From assembly GCA_949752745.1 (NCBI GenBank), contig OX457029.1, positions 44,936,500-45,000,499 of the forward strand: a DNA stretch of 64,000 nucleotides, in the 5' to 3' direction. Shown piece by piece: positions 37,835 to 50,800 of this stretch. A program made the position numbers and the translations under genes. Each line of letters starts with the position of its first letter. Position 1 is the stretch's first letter. Origin of the DNA: Protula sp. h YS-2021 (lineage: Eukaryota; Annelida; Polychaeta; Sabellida; Serpulidae). The notes beneath the pieces are model-generated. The model worked only from the letters and a program-made list of their open reading frames with translations, did no database searches and was not told where the DNA came from.

Positions 37835-38020
37835 TTAACATACGTTTACCATATGGTCGACATGTGTTGATCACGTGAACATATGTTTGTCATATGGCCG
37901 ACATATATTGATCAGGTGAACATATGCTTGCCATATGGTCGACATGTGTTGAACACGTGAACATATGCTTGTCACATGGTCGTCATATGCTGATCACGTG
38001 AATATATGTTTATCATACAT
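37835..38020. repeat. 41-bp minisatellite rich in CANNTG sites
   Basis: About four and a half units of 41 bp. Each unit contains variants of catatggtcgacatgtgttg and atcacgtgaacatatg, so CATATG, CATGTG and CACGTG recur in fixed spacing. Confidence 0.85.
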
Positions 38021-38142
38021 GTGTTAACCATACATTATTTAAAATATACTAAAATGTGAAATACTAGATAGAAAATAAACTAATATTCGAGACAACAAGT
38101 CAAAACGTCCAAAAAAGGACCAGCTAAAATGTTGATGTTAAA

Positions 38143-38683
38143 CGAGAACCGATTTCGCAAACTATTAGCGACGTGAACACTTGGCAATTGAACAGCTCGT
38201 TTTCATTACCAATATTTAGGCTCTTCTTCAAAAGCTATACAAATAGCGTCAGCTAATGTAAATCCACGACGTATTTTATTATATGCAGGATTTAGCAATG
38301 CCCCAAAGCCTCCACAGTGTTTACAGCAAGAGGCTTCAAGTAAGTGTTATGTAACTGCACCTGCGCACAGTAAGCTTTTGCTTTGTGCTTAGCGTTGACT
38401 ATGCAGGAAGTAAAGCCAGCGTATTAATTTGCGTATTAATTTAACCTTGAAAACAAACATAATAATGAAAAAAAATATTGATAGAACTCGTTTAGATCAA
38501 GTTGTGTATAATTCCAAAGTTTGGTGTCAATCGGACCATTAGTTTCTAACGAGTTATGATGACAAAATGACGGGCAAAATGACGGGCGACTGTAAAGCAA
38601 AAAAAAAAACATGAAAATCTTGCTGGTGCCCTAATACCAAAGCATATAACTCTTCGCAAGACTTCGTCTTGCCAGGTGTTAAC
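38143..38683 (+). repeat. Dispersed repeat family C, copy 2
   Basis: Matches 29,878-30,367 in order and extends to 'cttcgtcttgccaggtgtta', probably the family's right end, which recalls the family A end. Confidence 0.75.
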
Positions 38684-38924
38684 TACATGCTTAACATATG
38701 TTGAGAATGGTAACACACATATTAAAAATCTATGTTTTATTATTTGCGAAGATTTGTCCCTTACAACTATCACCGTCGTGATAAAAGGTTGATTACAGTG
38801 TATAAGCAAAGGCCGAATAACAGCAGTCGACTAAAGATTCCTGTCGCTTGCTATTCCAAAACCGTCATCATTAAACGTCGCATGGTGGACTGCACTTGAC
38901 GCTATCATCGACATTTTAGCATAT

Positions 38925-39392
38925 TTAACACTTGACAAGCCTTTGGCTTGCAAAGGGTTTTTGAATTTGTGCGAGTAGCCGTTGGTAGCTTTTTTTTCTC
39001 TTGACAGTGATCGGATTTCTTGTGTCATCTCATCCACTGGCACTACGGGCCCTAGGGCCAAGAAACTTGGGACTTAGGTAGAACTTTATATGAACGTGTG
39101 CATGACACCTTTTATTTTCGACTTCGATTTCGTTTTCATGCTCAGCACAGACTACACAGTTTGCTCAGCTTTGTCGGAGCTCTCACTGCGTAAATAGATA
39201 ACACGGCGTATGCCTGATCAGTCAATAAAACCTTAAGTCAACAAAAACCAAACACTACTCAGCTTATAAGACGTATTCAAGCTGTATTGTTTGCAATTAT
39301 TATTCAAGAAATAACCCATTGAAGGAAGTATTTTTGTTTTTTTTAATTTTTGTCAAGTGCTTAACATTTTGCTAGCGAAATGAAGTTCTAGT
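38925..39392 (-). repeat. Dispersed repeat family A, copy 7 (inverted)
   Basis: From 'taacacttgacaagcctttg' to 'gctagcgaaatgaagttcta', with a small internal deletion relative to copy 3. Confidence 0.88.
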
Positions 39393-42300
39393 TTTTGGTA
39401 TCTACTAAGTGATATCTACTACATAGTTCGTCTAAATATTTTACGAGGGTCTAATATTGCAAGACCCATTTTACGAGGGTCTAATATTGCAAGAACTGTC
39501 TTGTGAGGGTGTCAGTTGATCACACTATGCCCTCTATCAAAGGCTAGATTTTGTCTAAAGGTCTGTACGGATTCATTATGAGGTTATTTATCTGTGAGAA
39601 AAAGAAACGCGATAATTTTTTGTGATGACTGAAGTGCACGAGTGTTGTAACAGGGGAAAATGGCCTGAACGACATACCTTCAATGCCCCTTTTAGCGCAC
39701 AAAATTCAAATCAATTTCAAACAAGACCGCTTTCGTTACCGAGCAGGGAAAATTACAGTTGGAGGCGCCAAAAAACACGATTTTGAACACTTAAAATTTC
39801 AGAGTTCTTTTAACATCTTTTTTAAAAGTTATGCCAAATTGCCATGTGCATCAAAACTCCACGTAAATAGCTTTTGACATGCTATATCCCAGCAAACATT
39901 CTGAGGTTTAAACGAAATCGATTTGAAGTTGTGACAGTAACCAGGCTAAATCGTAACATTGATTGTAATTTAGTTTTGATTGATCGGGGCCACAGACCGA
40001 TATCTTTGACACAACGTTGCATAACCGTTGAATAAGCAAACGATACTGAGAATTTGATGTCGGTCTAAAAACAACTTTCGCTACATTAAATCTGGTTGTG
40101 ATTTGGTTATGATTTAATCGCGACCATAGATCAACGTCCACTCAACGTCTTTCATATATGTTGAAAAGACATAGGATAAAAATGCTGTGCAGACGTGACA
40201 TTGTTTTGATCGCCGAAAACCCCCCAATTTCTCCGACGCTTAATTAATGTTTTTGTTAAACAGATTTCAGAAGTCAACGATTTTTATAAAACTGTAATAA
40301 TATTAACTCTCACAAGAAATGTAAGTCATGACTGGTCACTTTGAAAATTGACAAAAAATCAGAACATAAATTATGGGATAATTCCAAAGCGAGTCAGTTT
40401 TTTTTTTCGTCTTATTTTGATGATCACCACATTTATTTCTCACTTGGTATTGAAAATACCAAATGGGGATGGACTGCCTTGAATTCTTCACCTATTTTTT
40501 CCACGTTTTTTAAATTTTTTCTTCTTCTTTCGCCGAATCGGTTTCCAGACAACTCCTCCAAGACCGCTGAAGCTAGAAGAACCAAACGTGGCACATGTGT
40601 GAAGAGTCATCTGAAGTGGTGTACCTGATAAAAATTTTTGACCTTGACTTACAAAAAAGGCTCCCACCCCAATCAACCGATTTTTGCCATACTCGGATTT
40701 TTGCCATGTAAGACTTCAATAATCAACGAAATCCGAAGTAAGATAAAAAATAAAAACATGAAAAACTAGAACGTTTTCGCTACCGAGAAAAGAAAATTAC
40801 ACTTGGGACAATACAAATTACGATACTGAAGACGTTTAACAATTCGACTTAGATCTATGTTAGAAGTAGTGTCACGATACCGATTGCAACAAAACTCCAC
40901 GAAACACAGCTCTAAACATTAAATCTTGTTGCAATTTGCTTGTGATTGGTCTCGAAAATAGGTCAGCGTCTAATCAATTTCTTTAACAGGCGTCAGGTGC
41001 CACGTGTATAAAACGTTTTTGGAACATTACAATGCTCACCGGAAAATTTAATTACTATAGCGTCATAAGCAGTAGCTTTCTGCAACAAAGCGGAGGTTAC
41101 TTCTCTGTACATAAAAAGGTTTAACTTTCTAGCTGATTGCTTTATCGAAAAAAGAAAGAAAGAAGAGAAAAGAACAGAACTTCAGATTTTAAAATAAATC
41201 TTGAACCTCTTTAGAAAATAAAGGTTAATAAAATAAATAAATAAATAATAATGGATAAGATAGATGGTTAACTAAATCATCTTATCATTCAGTAATTTAA
41301 ATTGTAAATGCAAGTTAATACTATTTCTGCATATAAAATAAACTATAATACCTTGACCGTTGACAACGTATATTGCAAACTCGCCGGTCAAACTCACAAT
41401 AATGTTTATCGTAATAATTTGGCTGGCACCACAAAAAAGTACAGTGACTGATGTTGTTGATCTGTTACTAACCTTTGCTACTGCTATGCTTGCTGAATGA
41501 GGTATACACATTTCGCATACTGACTGTGTACTCACGTCAACCTTTTGTCGTTTTTTGTCGTGTTTAACGTGAGGCTTTATAGTACTGTGGATTAGAGGAA
41601 GGGTGGGAGGAGAGAGCGTTTCAGGAACTTGCCATTGCATTTAACTACAATTCTTTGAAATTTGATAAAACGGAGTCATGATGACACAACGGCTAAAAAA
41701 CATGTCATCACATAACAAAAACGGTTTATGTTTAAGTTTACAGGCAACATTATTTGGTTCTAAACATAAAGAAGTGGTTTACTACTCAACGGAGCTGAAA
41801 AAATACCGAACTAGAACGTAATTTCATCCGTTTACAGTGGAAGTGTACTATAAACAATTCCATTGAAAAGCGAATTGTTTATTGCTAAAGGTTTAACTCG
41901 TATGCCTAACGAACGAGTATCGAGAGACTTGTTACTTTGTACATTGTTCAGTATTTTATATATACTTATGTCATACATGATCACGGCAAAATTAATATTG
42001 AATGACATTTGCAAACTTTTATTCCTGATTCAATGTAAGTCAAGTTTGCTGCCAGCTGCCGGCAGCTATATAACCATTTTTACATGTAATTGTATGAAAA
42101 TAATATCAGTTTATTGTTGTAAGAGTGAACTCCATTGAATAATTTGCACCTATGTTCCCCTATGACAGTTGAACAACAAAAATATTATGGACAAAAAAAA
42201 AGAACTGTCCTATGACTATAAGTTTTTGTTTTTGATTTGGGTAGTTAAAAAATTTTCAGTCGTTGAACGTTCGTTTTGAAAGTAGGGTATGAGTAGTTAT

Positions 42301-42700
42301 GTTTTTTTCATATAAGTACAAAACATTTTAATATTATGAAATGCGAATTTAAAAAATATAAACAAAGAAAAAATAGATTACCGGCACACGTGGATAAATA
42401 TTGTAATCCTCAGGTTTCCTCATCTACATTTGAGGGCGTGCATGGAAGAGATATTCATGGAGAAAGCATTGTCGACAGTGATAGACACCAACACCTAGAA
42501 GCTTACAAAGCCTTTGCAACACGATCAAAAGTGTCGGTGCAGCGCCACGATCCATCGTCCCCAAGATAACAACACAGTTTAAATCTACATCATCATATAT
42601 TTGCGCAAAGGCTGTTTCAGATCCATGTACAATGGAATGTGAGCCAATGTAGGTTGTTTTCTGACCTATGTGAACCCAAACATTTAACAGCTTCAATTAG
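39393..42700. other. Gene-free stretch with small repeats
   Basis: A 31-bp duplication ('ttttacgagggtctaatatt') lies at about 39,440-39,500, and 'accgctttcg'/'acgttttcgctacc' starts at 39,725 and 40,770 recall the ends of the satellite-bearing elements. Frames at 39,908-40,141 and 41,272-41,640 show no domain that I recognise. Confidence 0.4.
40434..40665 (-). repeat. Inverted copy of the element part at 4,670-4,870
   Basis: Reverse complement of the 'ggtgcaccacttcagatga...ccatccccatttggtattttc' segment of the element in the calmodulin-like gene intron. Confidence 0.8.
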
Positions 42701-42707
42701 TACTGAA

Positions 42708-42834
<127 letters not shown>

Positions 42835-42892
42835 GAAGAACGGCACTGGGATTTTCTAGTGCTTCCCTTATATACCGTCATGCAGTCAAGTT

Positions 42893-43940
42893 GCCTTCAA
42901 TAACCACAAGGCCTATGGCTAAGACCTATGCTTCCCATACCATAACACTCTCGTCTCCCTAACGATCTCCCTGACGTACACTCTTTGTCGCAATGTGCGA
43001 TCGCGACCGTCCAACCTGTCCACAAAATCGCGACTAGTCCGAAAACAGCACTGCGTTCCTTCGCTTTTATTCCACCGACGACGTTGTTAACTCGCGGGTG
43101 CGGGATTGCGTGAGCGTACGGCTTCACCGAGCATGTCCCATGCGTGCTCAATGGGCGATACATCGGGCGAAAATGCAGGACAGGGTAAAATCCGTACATT
43201 TTGCGTCCGTAGTTACTCTCGTATCGCGCACATGCTGTAGGACGAATAGAACTGCACTTGGCTCCAGGATAGCCTCAGCATAACTGTCAGCATTCACAAT
43301 GCCTGGTATGAAGCGGATCCCGGTACGGTAAGTAAATTATATTCCAGCCAAAACAGTAACACTTTCACTCCCCAACGGTCTCTTTCTTGAGCACAGACTT
43401 CGGCGTATCGCTCGTGCGAACGTCGCCATGCGCATCCTACCGAATGAGTAATTGGGGCATTTACGATTCATTAGTAAATAACACATTATTCCGTTGTCGT
43501 TGAGTCCAGTGAATGAGTATTCACCCACTGCACACGACAAAACAGTCTGGGGCGTATTATTAGTAATTCTCCACACGGGCGGCGCGTCCGTAGATTGTAG
43601 CGAAGGAGCCTATTTCTCACAACCTGAACACTTACGCGATTATTTCGAGCCCCGGATGTTCGCCTAGTACTCACAGTTGCTGGCAAAAACCGATCTCTCA
43701 GGTGTGATAGATCCATTTATCGGAGTGGTTACCGATGGTCTACCTGACCTAGGGCGGTCCGGGGTCGATCCAGTATCATTCTCAGCCGCGAAACTGTTGA
43801 CCTATTGATACCGAATTGTCTAACGACATCTGACGCAAATCTTCCACTTTCGAGCATCCCAACTGCGCGCTCGGGCCGAATATTTGTCAGTCTAGCCATA
43901 AGTTCAGCACGCACTTCACAAAAAATCTGAGCCAATTGAC
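42893..43940 (-). pseudogene. Degraded Tc1/mariner transposase, with a second fragment
   Basis: Cut-and-paste transposase remnant. Reading minus strand across frames: N-terminal helix-turn-helix (RAVGMLESGRFASDVVRQFG, then 'GINRSTVSRLR') at 43,935-43,780, 'TGSTPDRPRSGRPSVTT' linker at about 43,770, 'VRNRLLRYNLRTRRP' at about 43,620, 'NVLFTNES' (first catalytic Asp area mutated) at about 43,480, 'GIVNADSYAEAILEP' at about 43,290 and 'SPDVSPIEHAWDMLGEAV' (third acidic residue region) at about 43,150. Beyond this C-terminal motif a middle-domain fragment follows again ('DFVDRLDGRDR', 'ESVMVWEA') at 43,060-42,900. So part of another copy is joined here. Many frameshifts and stops; inactive. Confidence 0.85.
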
Positions 43941-44940
43941 TTTTTCCTAGCTTTGATACGAGAATCGCATAAATTAAATGTCTATAAAATGTACAGAGAA
44001 GCCACCGCGTGGTTTTTTATGTATTGTGCCATATGGCCTTGACCTCTGTTGATGAGTATTGCAGCAAGTGAATCACACAAAGCACTCATGTCCATATGGG
44101 TTACATTTGAACTTACAGTACGTTATTACCATGCTCCTGTAAGTTGCTGGACACAGCAATAACCTCCATAATTTTTTGCGTTTTTAATTTGGCTGAGTAT
44201 ATAAATGGTGTATTTTTGATTTCACAGCAAAAATTGGGATTAACGTTCATAATATCGCATGTTTTGTATAAGGAGTGAGATGGCTAGGGTGCCGCCCCTT
44301 GACAAAAGAATGCAAACAACTAACCGATGTAACAGGATATCATGCCCCTCCCCCCCAGATATGTTGGCCCCAAAGGATCCAAGGATATCTTGATACCTTG
44401 TTAATACAAAAAATAAAAAGAATATTTATTTTATACATTTATTTCTCACTGCACTGAAACTTGTAGAGTAAATACTACCAAAAGAACAAATAAAATAATA
44501 ACCGATTAGCATATCAGTTCAGATTACAGTTCTGTATTTTATGAATCGGAGTGTAATGTTCGTTGATATTTGCAATGTACACCATACGATTTGCTTTCCT
44601 AATTTTTGTTAAGGGTTTTAGGGCAGATCCCCAAGTTTTTTCGGTTACGTTTCCTGCAGTATCGCGTCAACAAGATGAAAAATACACTTGTATCAGTAGC
44701 TAACACAGGCTGTAGGAGTGATTTCATTTTCCATCGCCCAAACTCCAGACTGTTGCATAAAAAGCTGTTTAGACTGGATGCGGATTACTGATGAGGTCGA
44801 ATACAATTACATATATTCATTCATAAAAGACTATTTCATGATTGATCACACTGACATCAACAAACACTGACTGATATTTGTTTGATAACGAAGTTTTTTT
44901 ATTTTTTTTTTGCATTTTTATTTGAGTAAAGTTTCCAAAC
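43941..44940. other. Gene-free stretch
   Basis: No coding segment recognised. 'ggccccaaaggatccaagga' near 44,370 resembles the outer end of the element at 44,945, possibly a detached piece of the same family. Confidence 0.4.
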
Positions 44941-44944
44941 AAAA

Positions 44945-46340
44945 ATATATCAGAGGGGCCAAGGTATCCTTGGACACCTGTGTGAAAGGACCAATCGTCT
45001 CCTCGGACCACTGGTCCCCCGGATCATTGTTCCTTAGCAAATATGGCCCCCTCTAGGAAATATGGCCCCCCGCGGACCAATGGTCCTAGGCCTTATGGTC
45101 CTGCTACTTTCTATTTTTCTAAACCAGAAGTAAAATGCAATAAATTTTATTAATTATCAGCTTATTCATGCTTTTATCACACACAAAAACAAATCAATTT
45201 TTACCACACATATGCAAACAAGAAAACCTACACACATAAACACAACTCTGGCCTGACTGGTGTTTTGCAGTTCGTAGACTGGGGTGTAATTTTCACCCAT
45301 ATTTGACAGATATATGTTTTGTGCAGATTTTCTCAATTTTCCTAGGGGCTTCAGGCGTGCGCAATGGGCCTTGTACGTGAGCTAAAATTTCATTTTCTGT
45401 TGCCCAAAAACCAGGTGTTTCCATTTTACTTTTTTTTTCAAAGTAGCGTTCACAATTACCAATGTTGGAAAATAATTCATCATATTTCTCTATATAGTCT
45501 GCCACTACTTTTTGCAGTTCCGTAAGGCTATTTTGAGAATCTGTCCATACATGGCTTATTGACTTGAAAAAGCAATTCCCATCGCCATTTATTCGAACTT
45601 TCGATGCAGGTGGTTCCAACACAGAGGCATCCCTTGGTTTCAGCTTTGGTAGAGGACAAACAACTGCCCCACAGCTCCAGCCGAGGGTTTCTACTCGAGA
45701 CTGTTTCCAATCGACTGAAACAGGATTAAAGAGAAAGCTCTCTCTACCTTTGATGGTTACGCTATTGTCGGCACTTGGAATCTGGCATCTTTTTTTGGCG
45801 TTTTGACGGTGCACTGTCGACGTCGGTCCTGGAAATCAGTGAATCACTGGTATTCTCAAAAACTCTTTATGGGTGCGATAGCGCTTGAGGCGGGAGCCTG
45901 TAACCGATTTTGCAAGGACAATACCCTTCAATCGGTATACTCCCTTCTTTAAACAACCTTTAGATTGTGTAGGGACCTAACCATTATTTTTATCTTACCA
46001 ATGTAGCCTTTTTTCGTTTTCGGTTATATTGAATTGTAAACTCCGTAATTTAATGAAAAATTGTGCTTTTTTACCCCAAAAGTTTCCTTTAAACTAAGAA
46101 AGAAATCAACCATAATTAAATTTATTCAAGTTTATTCTTAGTTTTTAAAAATAAAAAAGAAGTAGATGGAGCATTGTTCTTAGGGCCATTGGTCCCGGGG
46201 GGAGGGCCAAATTTCCCAAGGGCAGACCATATTTCCTAGGACCACTGGTCCGGAGGGGCATAACTCCTAGGACCAATGGTCCGTGGAGACCATAAAAAAC
46301 GGGGGACTATTCGTCAGGGGTCACCGGTTTTGACATGTTT
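44945..46340. mobile_element. 1.4-kb inverted-repeat element carrying an OTU gene
   Basis: Both ends (about 44,955-45,115 and 46,165-46,335) consist of inverted, reiterated palindromic phrases such as ggaccactggtcc, ggaccaatggtcc and 'aaatatggccc'. The unique interior holds the OTU frame. The construction (long ends of short palindromic reiterations) resembles the 19,497 element but with a different motif. No transposase is present and no clear target duplication was found. The boundaries are approximate. Confidence 0.7.
45293..45814 (-). CDS. OTU-domain cysteine protease-like protein, truncated
   Basis: Reading frame of 173 codons. Residues 74-145 match the start of an OTU (ovarian tumour) deubiquitinase-type fold: RINGDGNCFFKSIS with the catalytic-site Asp78-Gly-Asn-Cys81, then a helix-forming stretch (LQKVVADYIEKYDELF), then the 'FWATENEILA' segment that corresponds to the family's W-(A/G)-T-x-x-E-(I/L). 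The frame stops 24 residues after this, before a convincing catalytic histidine strand, so it is probably truncated or frameshifted. The part before the domain ('FLFNPVSVDWKQSR') also looks like sequence that precedes OTU domains in invertebrate transposon-associated proteins, as far as I recall. No intron is evident. It lies centrally between the inverted ends, so it is cargo of that element. OTU domains are known in animal Helitron-type transposons; no other Helitron feature is seen here. Confidence 0.72.
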   Translation of the reverse strand: MHRQNAKKRCQIPSADNSVTIKGRESFLFNPVSVDWKQSRVETLGWSCGAVVCPLPKLKPRDASVLEPPASKVRINGDGNCFFKSISHVWTDSQNSLTELQKVVADYIEKYDELFSNIGNCERYFEKKSKMETPGFWATENEILAHVQGPLRTPEAPRKIEKICTKHISVKYG

Positions 46341-47263
46341 TGTTTGGTATCTACTAAATTAATTTTGATCTCAGGTGAACACATATCCCTATCCAGTTTT
46401 AACACAAAAAATAATTGCTATGAACGTTAGAGATATGCCAAAAAAACAGTCCCAGGCGGTACCTTCCGTCCCACAGTTGCTTCTTGGTGGCCCCTTTTTT
46501 CCGCTATATATAGTCCAGGCAGTTGATACTTTGATTAGATATACATATCTAATACGAGATTGACAGTAAACGGAAAATGGTAAACGTAAAAAATGGTTAA
46601 GTGCTTAAAATGAAAATGGTAGTGTTCTCGGGTGTTCAAGTTCGATTTTTGCCGAAGAAACCAGCTTGCATGCTTACTCAACATCCAACTAAATCCACTC
46701 CATGCCATAAATGCCACGAGATGCCAGGCTGTGGCCTCTTTCAGGAAGCTTTATAATCCCTGTGTGAACCCCTTTTTGAGGACAACGCGGAGTACTGAAT
46801 GAAAATTACCCCCTTCCCCCTTTTTTAAATAAAATTGGTACTCCAAGCCGACCGCGTTGAACACACGTGGTAACATATGTGGTGCCCTGCCACCACCCTC
46901 CCACCCCCACCCCCTCGGGTCATGGCGACCAAAGCAGGCAGTGGCAAGCAGTGTGTTGACATGATTATTTGGACAAGAGAGGCCTGGCGTTTTTATCTTG
47001 CTGTAATCACTGGTAACTAGGTTACTGACATTTTTATGACGTTTGGTCATTTGACATAATCTAAGTGTCGTTTGCCACCGTTATTTGAAACATATCTAGC
47101 TTTAAATTGACACTCTTGTAGTTTTCTTATTAAACTCAGGACTAATCATGCTTCAAGAACCACGGCTGAAGTAAAACATTTGTTATCCTTTTGTACAGCA
47201 AGTGTTTAATAAATATGTTCTCGCAACAGAAGCCAGTGCATTGAAATAACTGGCGTTATTCCC
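46341..47263. other. Gene-free stretch with inverted family B piece
   Basis: 46,770-46,895 carries family B sequence in reverse ('gcggagtactgaatgaaaat'). The rest shows no gene. Confidence 0.5.
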
Positions 47264-47805
47264 ACTTGCAAACAGAGTTTGCAAATGGGTATACTTTGCA
47301 AAGAATTCTGGCCGTTTATTCCTTCCTTTTTTTTTTTTTTTTTTCCGTCACGGAGGTTTCCAGAAAACTCCTCCTACGCTATTTGACGTAGGACGATGAA
47401 ATTTGGCACAGAGATAGAGGGTGACGAGATGTCGTGAAATCCGCAAATTTTTTTTACCTTGACCTTTAAGGTCAAGGTCAAATCGAGGTCAAAGTTTTTT
47501 TACCTCAAAGTGGTTTCCAGAAAACTCCTCCTACACGGTTTGTAGTAGAAAGACGGCATTTGGCAGAAACATAGAAGGTAATGAGTTGTCGTGAAATCCG
47601 CAAATTTTTTTGACCTTTCAAGGTCAAATTGAGGTCAAAATATTTTTTCAAAAACCTATTCCATCACGAAAACTTGTTGGAAATAGCGCTCAAATCCTTG
47701 TTTCAACACGTGTACAGTGTCAGTAGGCAGTAATGTCATTGATGGAATCTCGACATTCAGTGTCAAGGTCAAGGTCAAGTGACTTTTGTATATTGAAATC
47801 CTTTA
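47264..47805 (+). repeat. Body of the dispersed element that precedes the satellite
   Basis: Starts 'cacttgcaaacagagtttgc' and contains two copies of 'ggtttccagaaaactcctcc' plus 'gaaatccgcaaattttttt' and 'caaggtcaa' phrases. The same order occurs at 59,205-59,600. It leads directly into the 139-bp monomers. Confidence 0.8.
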
Positions 47806-50800
47806 GAGACAAATTGTCCATTATCTCGAAAACGGTTAGAGATAGAGCGATTTTGAGCTTATTTTCGACCCTTTGGGCCTAAAAGACGTTATATAAGAGG
47901 TACCTCGATGACCTTGACCTCCTCCGTCATGGTCAAGGTAAAAAACCGGAAGTTGACCATTATCTCGAAAACGGTTAGAAATAGAGCGATTTTGAGCTTA
48001 TTTTCGACCCTTTGGGCCTAAAAGACGTTATATAAGAGGTACCTCGGTGACCTTGACCTCCTCTGTCATGGTCAAGGTCAAAAACCGGAAGTTGACCATT
48101 ATCTCGAAAACGGTTAGAGATAGAGCGATTTTGAGCTTATTTTCGACCCTTTGGGCCTAAAAGACGTTATATAAAAGGTACCTCGGTGACCTTGATCTCC
48201 TCTGTCATGGTCAAGGTCAAAAACCGGAAGTTGACCATTATCTCGAAAACGGTTAGAGATAGAGCGATTTTGAGCTTATTTTCGACCCTTTGGGCCTAAA
48301 AGACGGTATATAGGAGGTACCTCGGTGACCTTGACCCCCTCCGTCATGGTCAAGGTCAAAAACCGGAAGTTGACCATTATCTCGAAAACGGTTAGAGATA
48401 GAGCGATTTTGAGCTTATTTTCGACCCTTTGGGCCTAAAATACGTTATAGAAGAGGTAACTCGGTGACCTTGACCTCCTCTGTCATGGTCAAGGTCAAAA
48501 ACCGGAAGTTGACCATTATCTCGAAAACGGTTAGAGATAGAGCGATTTTGAGCTTATTTTCGACCCTTTGGGCCTAAAAGACGGTATATAGGAGGTACCT
48601 CGGTGACCTTGACCCCCTCCGCCATGGTCAAGGTCAAAAACCGGAAGTTGACCATTATCTCGAAAACGGTTAGAGATAGAGCGATTTTGAGCTTATTTTC
48701 GACCCTTTGGGCCTAAAATACGTTATAGAAGAGGTAACTCGGTGACCTTGACCTCCTCTGTCATGGTCAAGGTCAAAAACCGGAAGTTGACCATTATCTC
48801 GAAAACGGTTAGAGATAGAGCGATTTTGAGCTTATTTTCGACCCTTTGGGCCTAAAAGACGTTATCTAAGAGGTACCTCGGTGACCTTGACCTCCTCTGT
48901 CATGGTCGAGTTGACTATTATCTCAAAAACGCTTAGAGATAGAGCGATTTTGAGCTTATTTTCGACCCTTTGGGCCTAAAAGACGTTATATAGGAGGTAC
49001 CTCGGTGACCTTGACCTCCTCCGTCATGGTCAAGGTCAAAAACCGGAAGTTGACCATTATCTCGAAAGCGGTTAGAGATAGAGCGATTTGGAGCTTATTT
49101 TCGACCCTTTGGGCCTAAAAAAAGTTATATAAGAGCTTCCTCGGTGACCTTGACCTCCTCTGTCAAGGGCAAGGTCAAAAACCGGAAGTTGACCATTATC
49201 TCGAAAACGGTTAGAGGTAGAGCGATTTTGAGCTTATTTTCGACCCTTTGGGCCTAAAAGACGTTATATAAGAGGTACCTCGGTGATCTTGACCTCCTCC
49301 GTCATGGTCAAGGTCAAAAACCGGAAGTTGACCATTATCTCGAAAACGGTTAGAGATAGAGCGATTTTGAGTTTATTTTCGACCCTTTGGGCCTAAAAGA
49401 CGTTATATAAAATGTACCTTGGTGACCTTGACCTCCTCTGTCATGGTCAAGGTCAAAAACCGGAAGTTGACCATTATCTCGAAAACGGTTAGAGATAGAG
49501 CGATTTTGAGCTTATTTTCGACCCTTTGGGCCTAAAAGACGTTATATAGGAGGTACCTCGGTGACCTTGACCTCCTCCGTCATGGTCAAGGTCAAAAACC
49601 GGAAGTTGACCATTATCTCGAAAACGGTTAGAGATAGAGCGATTTTGAGCTTATTTTCGACCCTTTGGGCCTAAAATACGTTATAGAAGAGGTAACTCGG
49701 TGACCTTGACCTCCTCTGTCATGGTCAAGGTCAAAAACCGGAAGTTGACCATTATCTCGAAAACGGTTAGAGATAGAGCGATTTTGAGCTTATTTTCGAC
49801 CCTTTGGGCCTAAAAGACGTTATCTAAGAGGTACCTCGGTGACCTTGACCTCCTCTGTCATGGTCGAGTTGACTATTATCTCGAAAACGCTTAGAGATAG
49901 AGCGATTTTGAGCTTATTTTCGACCCTTTGGGCCTAAAAGACGTTATCTAGGAGGTACCTCGGTGACCTTGACCTCCTCTGTCATGGTCAAGGTCAAAAA
50001 CCGGAAGTTGACCATTATCTCGAAAACGGTTAGAGATAGAGCGATTTTGAGCTTATTTTCGACCCTTTGGGCCTAAAAGACGTTATATAAGAGGTACCTC
50101 GGTGACCTTGACCTCCTCTGTCATGGTCAAGGTCAAAAACAGGAGGTTGACCATTATCTCGAAAACGGTTAGAGATAGAGCGATTTTGAGCTTATTTTCG
50201 ACCCTTTGGGCCTAAAAGACGTTATATAAAAGGTACCTCGGTGACCTTGATCTCCTCTGTCATGGTCAAGGTCAAAAACCGGAAGTTGACCATTATCTCG
50301 AAAACGGTTAGAGATAGATTGATTTTGAGCTTATTTTCGACCCTTTGGGCCTAAAAGACGGTATATAGGAGGTACCTCGGTGACCTTGACCCCCTCCGTC
50401 ATGGTCAAGGTCAAAAACCGGAAGTTGACCATTATCTCGAAAACGGTTAGAGATAGAGCGATTTTATGCTTATTTTCGACCCTTTGGGCCTAAAAGACGT
50501 TATTTAAGAGGTACCTCGGTTACCTTAACCTCCTCTGTCATGGTCAAGGTCAAAAACCGGAAGTTGACCATTATCTCGAAAACGGTTAGAGATAGAGCGA
50601 TTTTGAGCTTATTTTCGACCCTTTGGGCCTAAAAGACGTTATATAGGAGGTACCTCGGTGACCTTGACCTCCTCCGTCATGGTCAAGGTCAAAAACCGGA
50701 AGTGGACCATTATCTCGAAAACGGTTAGAGATAGAGCGATTTTGAGCTTATTTTCGACCCTTTGGGCCTAAAAGACGTTATATAAGAGGTACCTCGGTGA

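Noticed and set aside
41272..41640. 122-codon minus-strand frame
   Set aside because: No start context, splice partner or domain seen; composition is that of non-coding sequence.
42424..42696. 90-codon minus-strand frame beside the Tc1 remnant
   Set aside because: Does not match transposase motifs and no other domain recognised.
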